A stretch of 25,442 bases of DNA from positions 1-25,442 of the forward strand of contig DATARH010000049.1 in assembly GCA_036264235.1 (NCBI GenBank). Direction: 5' to 3'. The notes under the pieces are model-generated. The model did no database searches and was not told where the DNA came from. It saw only the letters and a list, made by a program, of their open reading frames with translations. The DNA is from DATARH01 sp036264235 (lineage in GTDB: Bacteria; Pseudomonadota; Alphaproteobacteria; ATCC43930; CGMCC-115725). Positions 1 through 7,662 of this stretch are shown one piece after another; the stretch's first letter is position 1, and every line of letters begins with the position of its first letter. Position numbers and translations under genes: made by a program.

Positions 1-1
1 T

Positions 2-376
2 CTGGTCGAGATCGCTCCCAATGCCGACCCGCCGGTCTGCAAAATCCTCGATTTCGGCAAGTTCAAATACGAAGAGCAAAAGCGCAAGAACGAGGCGCGC
101 AAAAAGCAGAAGGTCATCGAGGTCAAGGAAATCAAGCTCCGGCCCAGCATCGACGACCACGATTACGACGTAAAGATGCGGAGCATGCACAAGTTCATCG
201 AAGAGGGCGACAAGGTCAAAGTGACCATGCGCTTCCGCGGCCGCGAGCTGGCGCACCAGGAACTCGGGATGGATGTGCTGATGCGCGTGCGCGGCGATCT
301 CGACGAGGTCGCCAAAGTCGAGCAGTTCCCCCGCATGGAAGGCCGCCAGATGACAATGGTGCTGTCGCCGAAGTAA
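2..376 (+). CDS. infC: Translation initiation factor IF-3, C-terminal part (5' end outside window)
   Basis: The open frame runs in from the left edge and ends at a TAA at 374-376; the N-terminus is outside the window. IF-3 binds the 30S ribosomal subunit, keeps it from joining 50S too early and checks the start codon and initiator tRNA. The visible part holds the end of the N-domain and linker (PPVCKILDFGKFKYE, then a Lys/Arg-rich helix) and the complete C-domain, with the hallmark stretch KEIKLRPSIDDHDYDVK and the following GDKVKVTMRFRGRE. The protein ends in MTMVLSPK, as usual for the family. The next gene is convergent, only 17 bp away, and I see no clear hairpin plus T-tract terminator between them. 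Identification is secure. Confidence 0.96.
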   Translation: MVEIAPNADPPVCKILDFGKFKYEEQKRKNEARKKQKVIEVKEIKLRPSIDDHDYDVKMRSMHKFIEEGDKVKVTMRFRGRELAHQELGMDVLMRVRGDLDEVAKVEQFPRMEGRQMTMVLSPK

Positions 377-393
377 GTCCTTGGATTGCGCGG

Positions 394-1248
394 CTACGGC
401 CGTCGCGCCGTCGCCAGCAACACCGTTCCCGGCAGCCGCAACTCCCCGCTCGCCGCCGCCTGCGCCGCGAAAGCAGCCTCGAATTCGGCGATCAGCGCCT
501 GCCGGGTCGCCTGATCCGGCTTCTTTTCCTCGAGCAGGCGTCCCGAGGGCCCCCGCTCGGCCGCCACCTCCGCCTCGTCTTGCACCGACCGGCCGATGAC
601 CTGGAACGGCCGCGGCGTGACCGCGACATCGGCCAGCCCCGCCCTTTCCAGGATGCTGCGGAAATAACCGGCATCGCTATAGGCGAGCGGACCCGGTGCG
701 CGCGGGTCGCTCGGCGCCGGCGGTCCGAGCAGCCGCACCGCGATCTCGAACGGGATTTTCCAGTGCAAGTTGTCGGCGAGTGGCGCCCATACCGCCATCA
801 CCAGCCGGCCGCCTGGCCGCAAGGCGGCGGCGAGATTGGCGAAGGCGGCGAACGGATCGGCGAAGAACATGACGCCGAAGCGTGAGATCACCAGATCGAA
901 GCTCGCCGGCGGAAACGCGTGCACCTGCGCGTCGGCCAAGAGCGGGATGATGTTGCGAACGCCGCGCTCGCCGATACGCTGGCGCAACAGTGCGAGCATC
1001 GGTTCGGAGATATCGGCCCCCGTCACAGTGCCGCTTGGCCCGATCGCCGCGGCGAAGGCGAAGGACGTGGCACCGGGGCCGCAGCCGACATCGAGCACGC
1101 GCTCGCCAGGCTGTGGGCGTGCCTGCCGCAGCAGCAATTCGGCGACCTCGATGTTGCGTGCTTCCTGAGCGTCGGCGCGCTGCACCCAGCGCGGCCCCGC
1201 AACCTCGTTCCAGTACCGCCGCATTGCGGCGTTGGCAGCCTCGCTCAT
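394..1248 (-). CDS. Class I SAM-dependent methyltransferase (UbiE/Methyltransf_11-like)
   Basis: This is a 284-residue soluble protein with the Rossmann-type methyltransferase core. Motif I is VLDVGCGPG at residues 51-59, an acidic residue follows in VTGADIS for ribose binding, and the post-motif ALRPGGRLVMAVWAP is typical of small-molecule C- or O-methyltransferases. The C-terminal part (GYFRSILERAGLADVAVTPRPF) is the usual substrate-side cap. The acceptor cannot be told from sequence. It is last in a four-gene minus-strand series behind the glutathione transferase, with a 10-bp gap, so it is probably translated from the same message. No strong Shine-Dalgarno precedes the ATG, which fits coupled translation. 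Family call secure; function unknown. Confidence 0.85.
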   Translation of the reverse strand: MSEAANAAMRRYWNEVAGPRWVQRADAQEARNIEVAELLLRQARPQPGERVLDVGCGPGATSFAFAAAIGPSGTVTGADISEPMLALLRQRIGERGVRNIIPLLADAQVHAFPPASFDLVISRFGVMFFADPFAAFANLAAALRPGGRLVMAVWAPLADNLHWKIPFEIAVRLLGPPAPSDPRAPGPLAYSDAGYFRSILERAGLADVAVTPRPFQVIGRSVQDEAEVAAERGPSGRLLEEKKPDQATRQALIAEFEAAFAAQAAASGELRLPGTVLLATARRP

Positions 1249-1258
1249 CGACGGCAGC

Positions 1259-1876
1259 CTAGGCGACGCCCTCCTGCTTCATCACGTGCTGCACCGCCGG
1301 CCGCGACTTCATGCGCTCGTAATGCGCAGCGACATTCGGCGGCAGCTTCATGCCGAGGCGGCCGGCGGCCCAGAACTCGACATAGAACACCGCCGCGTCG
1401 GCGGTCGACAGGTTGTCGCCGCCGAGATAGGTCTTGCCGGCCAGCGCCTTGTCGAGAATCTGAAAGCCCTTCTCGACCATCTCGCGGCCGCGCGCCTTCA
1501 CCTGCTCCTCCTGGTCGGCCGGACCGAAATTGCCGGGCCGGAAGATGCGGGAAAACCCCTGCCCGTGCATCGTGCCGACCGCGTATTCCATCGCCTCCAT
1601 CGCGCGCAGTTCGGTCTCCTCGTCTTTCGGGATCAGGTTGGCCTGCGGGTTCTTCTTGGCGAGATAAGTGGCGATCACCGGGAACTCGGTCAGTACCGAG
1701 CCGTCGTCGCGCTGCAGTGCCGGTACTTTCGATTTCGGGCTGACCTGGGTGAAGCCCGGCTGGTACTGCGCGCCCTCGCGCAGATTGACCGCTTCCAGAT
1801 CGTAAGGCTTGCCGATCTCCTCGAGCAGCACATGGATACCGATCGAGCAGACGCCGGGGGCGTAATACAGTTTCAT
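1259..1876 (-). CDS. Glutathione S-transferase, beta-class-like
   Basis: This is a 205-residue protein of standard bacterial GST length. The N-terminal thioredoxin-fold domain (about residues 1-80) begins MKLYYAPGVCS and carries Cys10, the residue that defines beta-class enzymes. It is followed by the cis-Pro region SKVPALQ and TEFPVIATYL, which bind glutathione. The rest is the all-helical domain ending in SRPAVQHVMKQEG. Family members conjugate glutathione to electrophiles or act as disulfide reductases; the substrate is not known here. An AGAGGA lies about 11 nt before the ATG. It sits between the CoA-transferase (27 bp upstream) and the methyltransferase, suggesting a shared transcript and perhaps a role in breakdown of an electrophilic compound (inference). 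Confidence 0.92.
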   Translation of the reverse strand: MKLYYAPGVCSIGIHVLLEEIGKPYDLEAVNLREGAQYQPGFTQVSPKSKVPALQRDDGSVLTEFPVIATYLAKKNPQANLIPKDEETELRAMEAMEYAVGTMHGQGFSRIFRPGNFGPADQEEQVKARGREMVEKGFQILDKALAGKTYLGGDNLSTADAAVFYVEFWAAGRLGMKLPPNVAAHYERMKSRPAVQHVMKQEGVA

Positions 1877-1903
1877 CGGAGTGTGTTCCTCTCGTGGGAG
1901 CCT

Positions 1904-3148
1904 TTAGGAGCCGGTGACGATTTGGTCCTGCTTGAGACCGTCGATCTCGGCAGTGCTCATGCCGAGCCAGCTCGAAAGCACATCGCTCGTGTGCTGACCG
2001 AGCAGCGGTGACGGTTTCACCTTCGCGGGCGCGCCATCGAACCGCACCGGCCAGGCCGGCATCTTCACCTTGCCGGTGGTCGGGTGTTCGATCGTCTGCA
2101 TGATGCCGCGCTCCGCAAGCGACGGATCGGCCATCAATTCCGCGGTGTCGAACACGGCGCCGGCCGGCACACCGGCCGCGCCGATCAACTGCATCGCTTC
2201 TTCCTTGCTGTGCTGGCGCGTCCAGGCCGCAATGATCTCGTCGACCTCGGCGGCGCGCTGACTGCGCGCCTGATTGGTGTCGTAGCGCTCGTCACCACTC
2301 AGATCCTCGCGCCGGATCACCTTCAAGAGGCGCTGCCAGTGCTCGGGGTTGGCACGGCTGGTGAACACATAGACATAGTCGTTCGGGCCACCGGGCTTGC
2401 ACGGATAAAGCGCCGACGGGACTAGGCCGCCCGGGGTCGACCGACTGCTGCCGTTGCGCGGCGGCGCCTTGCCGCTGAGCTGGGTGCGCGAAAATGGCAC
2501 TCGCATGTAGTGGATCATCGCGTCCTGCATCGCGACCTGCAGGCGGCGCCCCTGACCGGTCTTCTGTCGCTTGTAGAGCGCGCCGAGGATGCTGATCGCC
2601 ATCAGCATGCCGGTGCCGGTGTCGCCGAAAGACGGGCCCGGTTTGACCGGTGGCTGGTTGGCTTCGCCTGTGACGCTCGTCGGGCCGCCGGCGGCCTGCG
2701 CGATCATATCGAAGGCGAGATTTTTCTCGTAGGGGCTGCCGGTGCCGAAGCCCTTGACCTGGCAATAGACGATGCCCGGGTTCAGTTTCTTGACCTCGTC
2801 ATAGCCGAGACCCAAGCGCTCGATCGTGCCCGGCGCCATGTTCTCGATCGTGACATCGGCCTTCTTCAGCAATTCGCGGACGATTTCGAGGCCGCGCGGC
2901 GATTTCAGATTGACCGTCAGCGACTTCTTGTTGGCGTTGAACTGGTGGAAGTACCAGGGGTCGTTGTCCGGCTTGCCGGGCCCTTGCAGGCGGCGGCCGG
3001 GATCGCCGGTCGTCGGGTTCTCGATCTTGACGACCTCGGCGCCGAGCCAAGCCAGCGACTCGGTGCAGGACGGCCCCGCCTCGAACTGGGTGAAATCGAC
3101 GATTTTGACGCCTTCCAGGCAGTCTAGTTCGACGCCGAGCTCCGCCAT
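1904..3148 (-). CDS. Class III CoA-transferase, CaiB/BaiF family
   Basis: This is a 414-residue protein, the normal length for the family. Class III enzymes move CoA between carboxylic acids through an aspartyl-CoA thioester intermediate. The N-terminal signature LEGVKIVDFTQFEAGPSC, the AEVVKIENP strand and NANKKSLTVNL are all present. The catalytic aspartate is expected at Asp176 in SFGDTGTGM, aligned with Asp169 of formyl-CoA transferase, and is followed by the conserved TGQGRRLQVAMQDAM. Similarity to formyl-CoA transferase is family-level only, so oxalate as substrate is not claimed. A near-perfect AGGAGGA lies 4 nt before the ATG. It is 93 bp downstream of the M20 amidohydrolase and upstream of the GST on the same strand. 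Confidence 0.93.
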   Translation of the reverse strand: MAELGVELDCLEGVKIVDFTQFEAGPSCTESLAWLGAEVVKIENPTTGDPGRRLQGPGKPDNDPWYFHQFNANKKSLTVNLKSPRGLEIVRELLKKADVTIENMAPGTIERLGLGYDEVKKLNPGIVYCQVKGFGTGSPYEKNLAFDMIAQAAGGPTSVTGEANQPPVKPGPSFGDTGTGMLMAISILGALYKRQKTGQGRRLQVAMQDAMIHYMRVPFSRTQLSGKAPPRNGSSRSTPGGLVPSALYPCKPGGPNDYVYVFTSRANPEHWQRLLKVIRREDLSGDERYDTNQARSQRAAEVDEIIAAWTRQHSKEEAMQLIGAAGVPAGAVFDTAELMADPSLAERGIMQTIEHPTTGKVKMPAWPVRFDGAPAKVKPSPLLGQHTSDVLSSWLGMSTAEIDGLKQDQIVTGS

Positions 3149-3241
3149 CGCTTCCTCCTATGGATCGGTCCTTTGTCGCGACGATAGGACCGCAGGAGGG
3201 GGTGGGGCAATGCGAAACCCACCGCGTCTTGGCGGCCGGAG

Positions 3242-4420
3242 TCAGTCGGCGGTCATCCGCGCCAGGCGGCGCTCGACCAGCCGGGCGAAGAGGCTCGCGC
3301 CATAGGGCAGCGCGCTGTCGTTGAAATCGTAGGCGGGGTTGTGCACCTCGCAGGCGCCCTCGCCGTCGCCATTACCGATCTGGATATAGGCGCCGGGGAC
3401 GCATTGCAGCATGTAGGAGAAATCCTCCGATGCCATTACGACGCCGCAGTTCCGGTTGACGTTTTCCGGCCCGACCACCTCCTCGGCGATCTTTGCGACG
3501 AATTCGGTCTCGTCGGCGTCATTGACCAGCGGCGGGAACAGCGCCCGGAAATCGAGCGTCGCATTCGCGCCGAACCCGCCGGCGACGCCCTCGGCGATCC
3601 GCCGCATCCGCTCCTCGACCATCTTCATCGTGTCGGTGCTGAAACAGCGCACCGTGCCGCGCAACACGGCGCGGTCCGGGATCACATTGTAGGCAGCGCC
3701 GCCGTGTATCTGCGTGACGCTGACGACGGCGGTGTCGACCGGGCGGACGTTGCGCGAGACGATCGACTGCAGCGCCGTGGTGATATGGCTGGCGACGACC
3801 ACCGGGTCGATCCCGGCCTCCGGTCGGGCGCCATGCGCGCCGACGCCGATCACCTCGATATCGAAAAACGCGCCGCCGGCCATCATCGCGCCGGGCCGGA
3901 TCTGGAACTTGCCGACCGCCAGCCCCGGCCGGTTGTGCATGCCGAAGATCGCGTCGCACGGAAAAGTCTCGAACAGCCCGTCCTTGACCATCGCCGCGGC
4001 GCCGCCGAGCCCCTCCTCGGCCGGCTGGAAGATGAAATGCACGGTCCCGTCGAAATTCCGGGTCTCAGCCAAATAGCGCGCCGCGCCGAGCAGCATCGTC
4101 GTGTGCCCGTCATGACCGCAGGCGTGCATCCGGCCGTCGTGCTGCGAGCGATGGGCGAAGTCGTTGGTTTCGCGGATCGGCAGGCAGTCCATATCGGCGC
4201 GCAACCCGATCACACGCGGCGAATTGCCGACCCGCAGCCGCCCGACGAGGCCGGTCTTGCCGATGCCGCGATGCACCTCGATGCCCCACGACCCGAGCCG
4301 GTCGGCGACCAGATCCGAGGTCCGCTGCTCCTCGAAGCCGAGCTCCGGGTGCGCGTGGATGTCGCGCCGCCAATGCGTCAGGTCGTCATGATAGGCGGCA
4401 ATGCGGTCGATGACGGGCAT
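3242..4420 (-). CDS. M20 family metallo-amidohydrolase (hippurate hydrolase/N-acyl amino acid amidohydrolase type)
   Basis: This 392-residue protein is a typical M20D peptidase-family amidohydrolase, a dinuclear zinc or manganese enzyme that cleaves N-acyl amino acids such as hippurate, N-acetyl amino acids or IAA conjugates. Visible motifs are WRRDIHAHPELGFEE near the N-terminus, ALRADMD-like GLRADMDCLP, HACGHDGHT at residues 99-107 (Cys101 and His103 as metal ligands), QPAEEG with Glu135 and Glu136, the lid-domain GAHGARPEAGIDP, and ASEDFSYM near the C-terminus. No signal peptide, so cytoplasmic. TGAGGA lies 4 nt before the ATG. It is first in the four-gene minus-strand series. The exact acyl group cannot be read from the sequence. 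Confidence 0.93.
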   Translation of the reverse strand: MPVIDRIAAYHDDLTHWRRDIHAHPELGFEEQRTSDLVADRLGSWGIEVHRGIGKTGLVGRLRVGNSPRVIGLRADMDCLPIRETNDFAHRSQHDGRMHACGHDGHTTMLLGAARYLAETRNFDGTVHFIFQPAEEGLGGAAAMVKDGLFETFPCDAIFGMHNRPGLAVGKFQIRPGAMMAGGAFFDIEVIGVGAHGARPEAGIDPVVVASHITTALQSIVSRNVRPVDTAVVSVTQIHGGAAYNVIPDRAVLRGTVRCFSTDTMKMVEERMRRIAEGVAGGFGANATLDFRALFPPLVNDADETEFVAKIAEEVVGPENVNRNCGVVMASEDFSYMLQCVPGAYIQIGNGDGEGACEVHNPAYDFNDSALPYGASLFARLVERRLARMTAD

Positions 4421-4863
4421 GCAGTCCTCAGTAACAATTGGAGGAAGCGCCTAAGCGCTGGCTAACATATATCGCTACTTTGCCCAAAGACACTGAAATG
4501 AATTGATTTTTTCTGAACCCGCCGGGTCCTCACGAGGTCTTGTGCCCCGGGGGCCGGCGCCGCGCATCCACGGCGGCGGATTCGGCCTCTTCGTGCCCGA
4601 CCGCACTGGTGCCCGGTTGCGTCAATCAAGCCCTCAACCCATGCGCGGCGAGCGCGGCCGCTTTGCCGCGGGCACCCTATTAACTGCTTGAACCGGCGCC
4701 CATTTGAGTCCCGTATAGCGCGACTGCTGGTGGCCTCGCATGGCCGTCATTGCAGCGTTGCGCGGCGGCAAGCGGTGCGCAGGGCACCGTCTGTCGTTAA
4801 CGTCGAGGAGTGAATCCGGTCGGCCCGCACCTTCCGCGCGCTGGCCCTCACCGCCGAGGGACC
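4421..4863. other. Intergenic region between divergent amidohydrolase and phaZ
   Basis: This 443-bp gap separates two divergently transcribed genes and holds no convincing gene; the short frames inside have no family features. About 4460-4515 is clearly richer in A and T than its surroundings and includes TATAT at 4468-4472 and a run of six T at 4507-4512, a reasonable place for the amidohydrolase promoter, although I cannot pick a consensus -35/-10 pair. Towards phaZ the sequence is GC-rich and holds a small hairpin, CGCGGC at 4653-4658 with GCCGCG at 4665-4670. No promoter for phaZ can be assigned with confidence. Confidence 0.5.
4446..4459. promoter_or_regulatory. Short inverted repeat in the amidohydrolase leader, possible operator
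   Basis: AGCGC, a four-base spacer CTAA, and GCGCT form a 5-bp perfect inverted repeat 26-39 bp upstream of the amidohydrolase ATG and just downstream of the AT-rich segment. Position and symmetry would suit a repressor site, but so short a match in high-GC DNA can occur by chance and no regulator gene is adjacent. Confidence 0.25.
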
Positions 4864-6075
4864 ATGCTCTATCACGCATACCAAGCCCATAACGACGTCT
4901 TCGCGCCGGTCCGGCTGATGGCCGAGGCGCTGAGCGGGATTTTCGATCAGCGCTGGCTCGACGACGTGCCCGGCATGCGGCACGCGGCGGCGGCGATGAC
5001 GATGCTGTCGCGCGCCGGGCTGTCGCACGAGCGGCCGGAATTCGGCATCGCCTCGGTGACGATCGACGGCGCCGCGGTGGCGGTGACGGAGGAAGCGGTC
5101 GCGGTGCACCCGTTCTGCACCCTGCTGCACTTCAAGAAGGCAGCCGAACTGAAGCAGCCGAAGGTGCTGGTCGTCGCGCCGATGTCCGGGCATTTCTCCA
5201 CGTTGCTGCGCGGCACGGTGGCGAGTTTGCTGCCCGATCACGATGTGTATGTCACCGATTGGCACAACGCGCGCAATGTGCCGCTGTCGCACGGTTCGTT
5301 CGGGCTCGACGATTTTGTCGACGAGGTCATCGGCTTTATCCGGCTGCTCGGCCCGGACCTGCATGTGATGGCGGTGTGCCAGCCTTCGGTGCCGGTATTG
5401 GCGGCGGTGTCGCTGCTCGCCGCTCGGAACGATCCGTGCCAGCCGAATTCGATGGTGCTCATGGGCGGCCCGATTGACCCGGCGGCGAACCCGACCGAGG
5501 TCAACCGCTTCGCCGAGGCGCATTCGCTCGGCTGGTTCGAGCGGATGGTCATCACCACCGTGCCGGAGCAGTTTTCCGGCGCCCACCGCCGCGTCTACCC
5601 CGGCTTCCTGCAGCTCGCCGGCTTTCTCAGCATGAACCTCGAGCGCCATGTCACGGCGCATTGGGACATGTTCCGTCACCTGGTCCAAGGTGATGGCGAA
5701 AGCGCCGCCGCGACCGCCGCGTTCTACGACGAATACACCTCGGTGATGGACCTGCCGGCCGAGTTCTATCTCGAGACGATGGAGCGGGTGTTTCACCGCC
5801 ACGACCTGATGCATGGCCGCTTCCAGGTGCGCGGCGCGCTTGTCGATCCCGGCGCGATCGAGAAGACCGCGCTGATGACGGTCGAGGGCGAGCGCGACGA
5901 CATCTGCGCGCCGGGCCAGACCGTCGCGGCGCACGCGCTCTGCCGCAACCTCGACCCGGCGAAGCAGCTGCATCATCTGCAGGAAAAGGTCGGCCATTAC
6001 GGCGTCTTCCACGGCCGCCGCTGGCAGACCGAGACCTATCCCAAGGTGCGCGACTTCATCCGCGCCCACGGCTGA
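4864..6075 (+). CDS. phaZ: Intracellular polyhydroxyalkanoate (PHB) depolymerase
   Basis: From the ATG at 4864 this encodes 403 residues beginning MLYHAYQAHND, the standard start of intracellular PhaZ proteins. An upstream in-frame GTG at 4810 would add 18 residues unlike the family; GAGGG lies just before 4864, so I use that start. The enzyme hydrolyses stored native PHB granules in the cytoplasm. It has the Cys-type active site of the R. eutropha PhaZ1 group: Cys172 in AVCQPS replaces the usual lipase-box serine, with Asp345 or Asp346 in EGERDDIC and His378 in KVGHYGVFHGRRW completing the triad. There is no signal peptide, as expected. No phaC, phaB or phasin gene is nearby, so it stands apart from a PHA operon. 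Confidence 0.92.
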   Translation: MLYHAYQAHNDVFAPVRLMAEALSGIFDQRWLDDVPGMRHAAAAMTMLSRAGLSHERPEFGIASVTIDGAAVAVTEEAVAVHPFCTLLHFKKAAELKQPKVLVVAPMSGHFSTLLRGTVASLLPDHDVYVTDWHNARNVPLSHGSFGLDDFVDEVIGFIRLLGPDLHVMAVCQPSVPVLAAVSLLAARNDPCQPNSMVLMGGPIDPAANPTEVNRFAEAHSLGWFERMVITTVPEQFSGAHRRVYPGFLQLAGFLSMNLERHVTAHWDMFRHLVQGDGESAAATAAFYDEYTSVMDLPAEFYLETMERVFHRHDLMHGRFQVRGALVDPGAIEKTALMTVEGERDDICAPGQTVAAHALCRNLDPAKQLHHLQEKVGHYGVFHGRRWQTETYPKVRDFIRAHG

Positions 6076-6220
6076 TCGGCTACCCTACGCTGTCGCAATT
6101 CCGTCGCCCGGGGGGCGTCGCGGCGGAAAAGTGCCGATTGGGATGAATGGATCACTCGTGACAGCGTTACCGGTCTTGTGTCGGCATATGTTCGCCGGCC
6201 ACCTGATGCGGAGAATCCCT

Positions 6221-6487
6221 ATGCGAATCGCGATCTCGGCCGCATTTGCCGCCGGTCTTGCCGCGCTCCCGGTCACGGCAGCGAATGCACAGTACTGCAC
6301 TTTCCCGCTGGAATGGCCGTTCTGTGTCGCCGGCGCGGCGATCAACACGGCCGGCGCAATCGTGACGGCGCCGTTCCGGCCCTATTACTACTATGGACCC
6401 GGCTACTACTACGGGCCGGGCTACTACTACGGATCCGGCTACTATTATCCCCGCCGCCATTACCGTCGGCGTCACCATCGGTATTAA
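6221..6487 (+). CDS. Small secreted Gly/Tyr-rich protein
   Basis: This encodes 88 residues starting MRIAISAAFAAG. The start is chosen because GGAGA lies 6 nt upstream and because it begins a clean Sec signal peptide with likely cleavage after AANA and before QYC. Upstream in-frame ATGs at 6131, 6188 and 6206 would place a poor leader before it. The mature part has two cysteines (QYCTFP and WPFCVAG), a short hydrophobic stretch, then a tandem YYYGPG-type repeat of about three and a half copies, and a basic tail rich in Arg and His. Similar short proteins are common in alphaproteobacterial envelopes, but I know of no assigned function. It stands alone, 145 bp after phaZ. Confidence 0.72.
   Translation: MRIAISAAFAAGLAALPVTAANAQYCTFPLEWPFCVAGAAINTAGAIVTAPFRPYYYYGPGYYYGPGYYYGSGYYYPRRHYRRRHHRY
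6387..6450 (+). repeat. 18-bp tandem repeat encoding Tyr/Gly units
   Basis: Within the secreted protein an 18-bp unit of the form GGCTACTACTACGGGCCG recurs about three times with small changes, giving the peptide series YYYYGPG, YYYGPG, YYYGSG, YYYP. Copy number could vary between strains through replication slippage. Confidence 0.7.
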
Positions 6488-6722
6488 GCTTTTCGCGGGG
6501 GTCGGCAACCTTCGTCTCCGCGCGCGGCTGACCGATCCCGCGAAGCCCGAGGCATCGCCATAGGGCGGGCGAGCGCAGAGTAACCCGCATTGCCGGGCAA
6601 AACGGCCTTTGGCGGGCTGCCCGCGCCGCCGCGGCGGTCCACTCGCCCTAGATTGTCCGATTGCCGTTGCGGGCGGCGAGTTGGCGCAGCAATCTTCCGT
6701 TTGCAAACACGGAGGGACTGCC

Positions 6723-7658
6723 ATGCCGCTGAAGAGCAAGGTCATCATCACCTGCGCGGTCACCGGCTCGATCCACACGCCAACGATGAGCCCCTATCTG
6801 CCGCTGACGCCGGACGAAGTCGCGCGCGACGCGATCGCCGCGGCCGAGGCCGGGGCCGCGATCCTGCATCTGCATGCGCGCGACCCGAAGGACGGGCGGC
6901 CGACCCCCGATCCCGAGGTGTTCATGCAGTTCCTGCCGCGCATCAAGCAGGCGACTAATGCCGTCGTCAATATCACGACCGGCGGCGGTCATGGCATGAC
7001 CCTCGAAGAGCGGCTGGCGGCGCCGCTGCGCGCCAAGCCCGAGATGTGCTCGATGAACATGGGGTCGATGAATTTCGGGCTCTACCCGATGCTCGACCGC
7101 TACAAGGAATGGAAATACGAGTGGGAGCCGAAGGCGCTGGAGATGACCCGCGACTTCATCTTCCGCAACACCTTCGCCGATATCGAAAAGGTGTTGAAGC
7201 GGCTCGGCGAGGAATGCGGTACCCGGTTCGAGCATGAGTGCTACGATGTCGGCCACCTCTACAATCTGGCGCATTTTGTGGACCGCGGCCTGCTCAAGCC
7301 GCCGTTTTTTGTCCAGACGATCTTCGGCATCCTTGGCGGCATCGGCGCCGACCCCGAGAACCTCGCGCATATGAAGCGGATCGCCGATAAATTGTTCGGT
7401 GACGATTATGCCTGGTCGATCCTCGCCGCCGGGCGTCACCAGATGCCGCTGGTGACGATGGGTGCGATCATGGGTGGCAATGTCCGGGTCGGGCTCGAAG
7501 ACTCGCTGTGGCTGGGGCGCGGCCAGCTGGCCCAGGGCAATGCCGACCAGGTCAGCCGAATCCGCACGATCCTGGAAAACTTGTCGCTCGAGATTGCCAC
7601 CCCCGACGAAGCGCGCAAGCTGCTCGCCCTCAAGGGCGGCGACGACGTCGCCTTCTAG
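6723..7658 (+). CDS. BKACE family beta-keto acid cleavage enzyme (DUF849/Kce-like)
   Basis: The ATG at 6723 follows GGAGGGACTGCC, a strong ribosome binding site, so I reject a longer frame from 6609; the product is 311 residues. BKACE enzymes (founding member Kce, 3-keto-5-aminohexanoate cleavage enzyme) condense a beta-keto acid with acetyl-CoA and cleave it to acetoacetate and a new acyl-CoA, using one zinc. The N-terminal VIITCAVTGSIHTPTMSP, the zinc-binding HLHARD (His49 and His51), VNITTGGG, the glycine-rich core and NVRVGLEDSLW with the conserved Glu are all visible. The keto-acid substrate varies widely between subfamilies and cannot be inferred: no lysine-fermentation or carnitine genes are adjacent. 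Confidence 0.93.
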   Translation: MPLKSKVIITCAVTGSIHTPTMSPYLPLTPDEVARDAIAAAEAGAAILHLHARDPKDGRPTPDPEVFMQFLPRIKQATNAVVNITTGGGHGMTLEERLAAPLRAKPEMCSMNMGSMNFGLYPMLDRYKEWKYEWEPKALEMTRDFIFRNTFADIEKVLKRLGEECGTRFEHECYDVGHLYNLAHFVDRGLLKPPFFVQTIFGILGGIGADPENLAHMKRIADKLFGDDYAWSILAAGRHQMPLVTMGAIMGGNVRVGLEDSLWLGRGQLAQGNADQVSRIRTILENLSLEIATPDEARKLLALKGGDDVAF

Positions 7659-7662
7659 CGGG

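Noticed and set aside
3341..4465. 374-codon plus-strand open frame opposite the M20 amidohydrolase
   Set aside because: Shadow of a gene with all M20 motifs; its composition (Asp/His/Arg-rich) is typical of reversed-frame translation.
4688..4716. Possible sigma-70 promoter for phaZ (TTGAAC ... TATAGC)
   Set aside because: The spacer is 20 bp, too long for a good sigma-70 promoter, and such matches are expected by chance.
4747..6069. 440-codon minus-strand open frame opposite phaZ
   Set aside because: Antisense shadow: His/Arg-rich low-information translation without domains, while phaZ on the plus strand has its full catalytic triad.
6076..6130. Possible terminator hairpin after phaZ (TTCCG ... 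CGGAA)
   Set aside because: The stem is imperfect, with a long GC-rich interior, and there is no T-tract on the plus strand after it.
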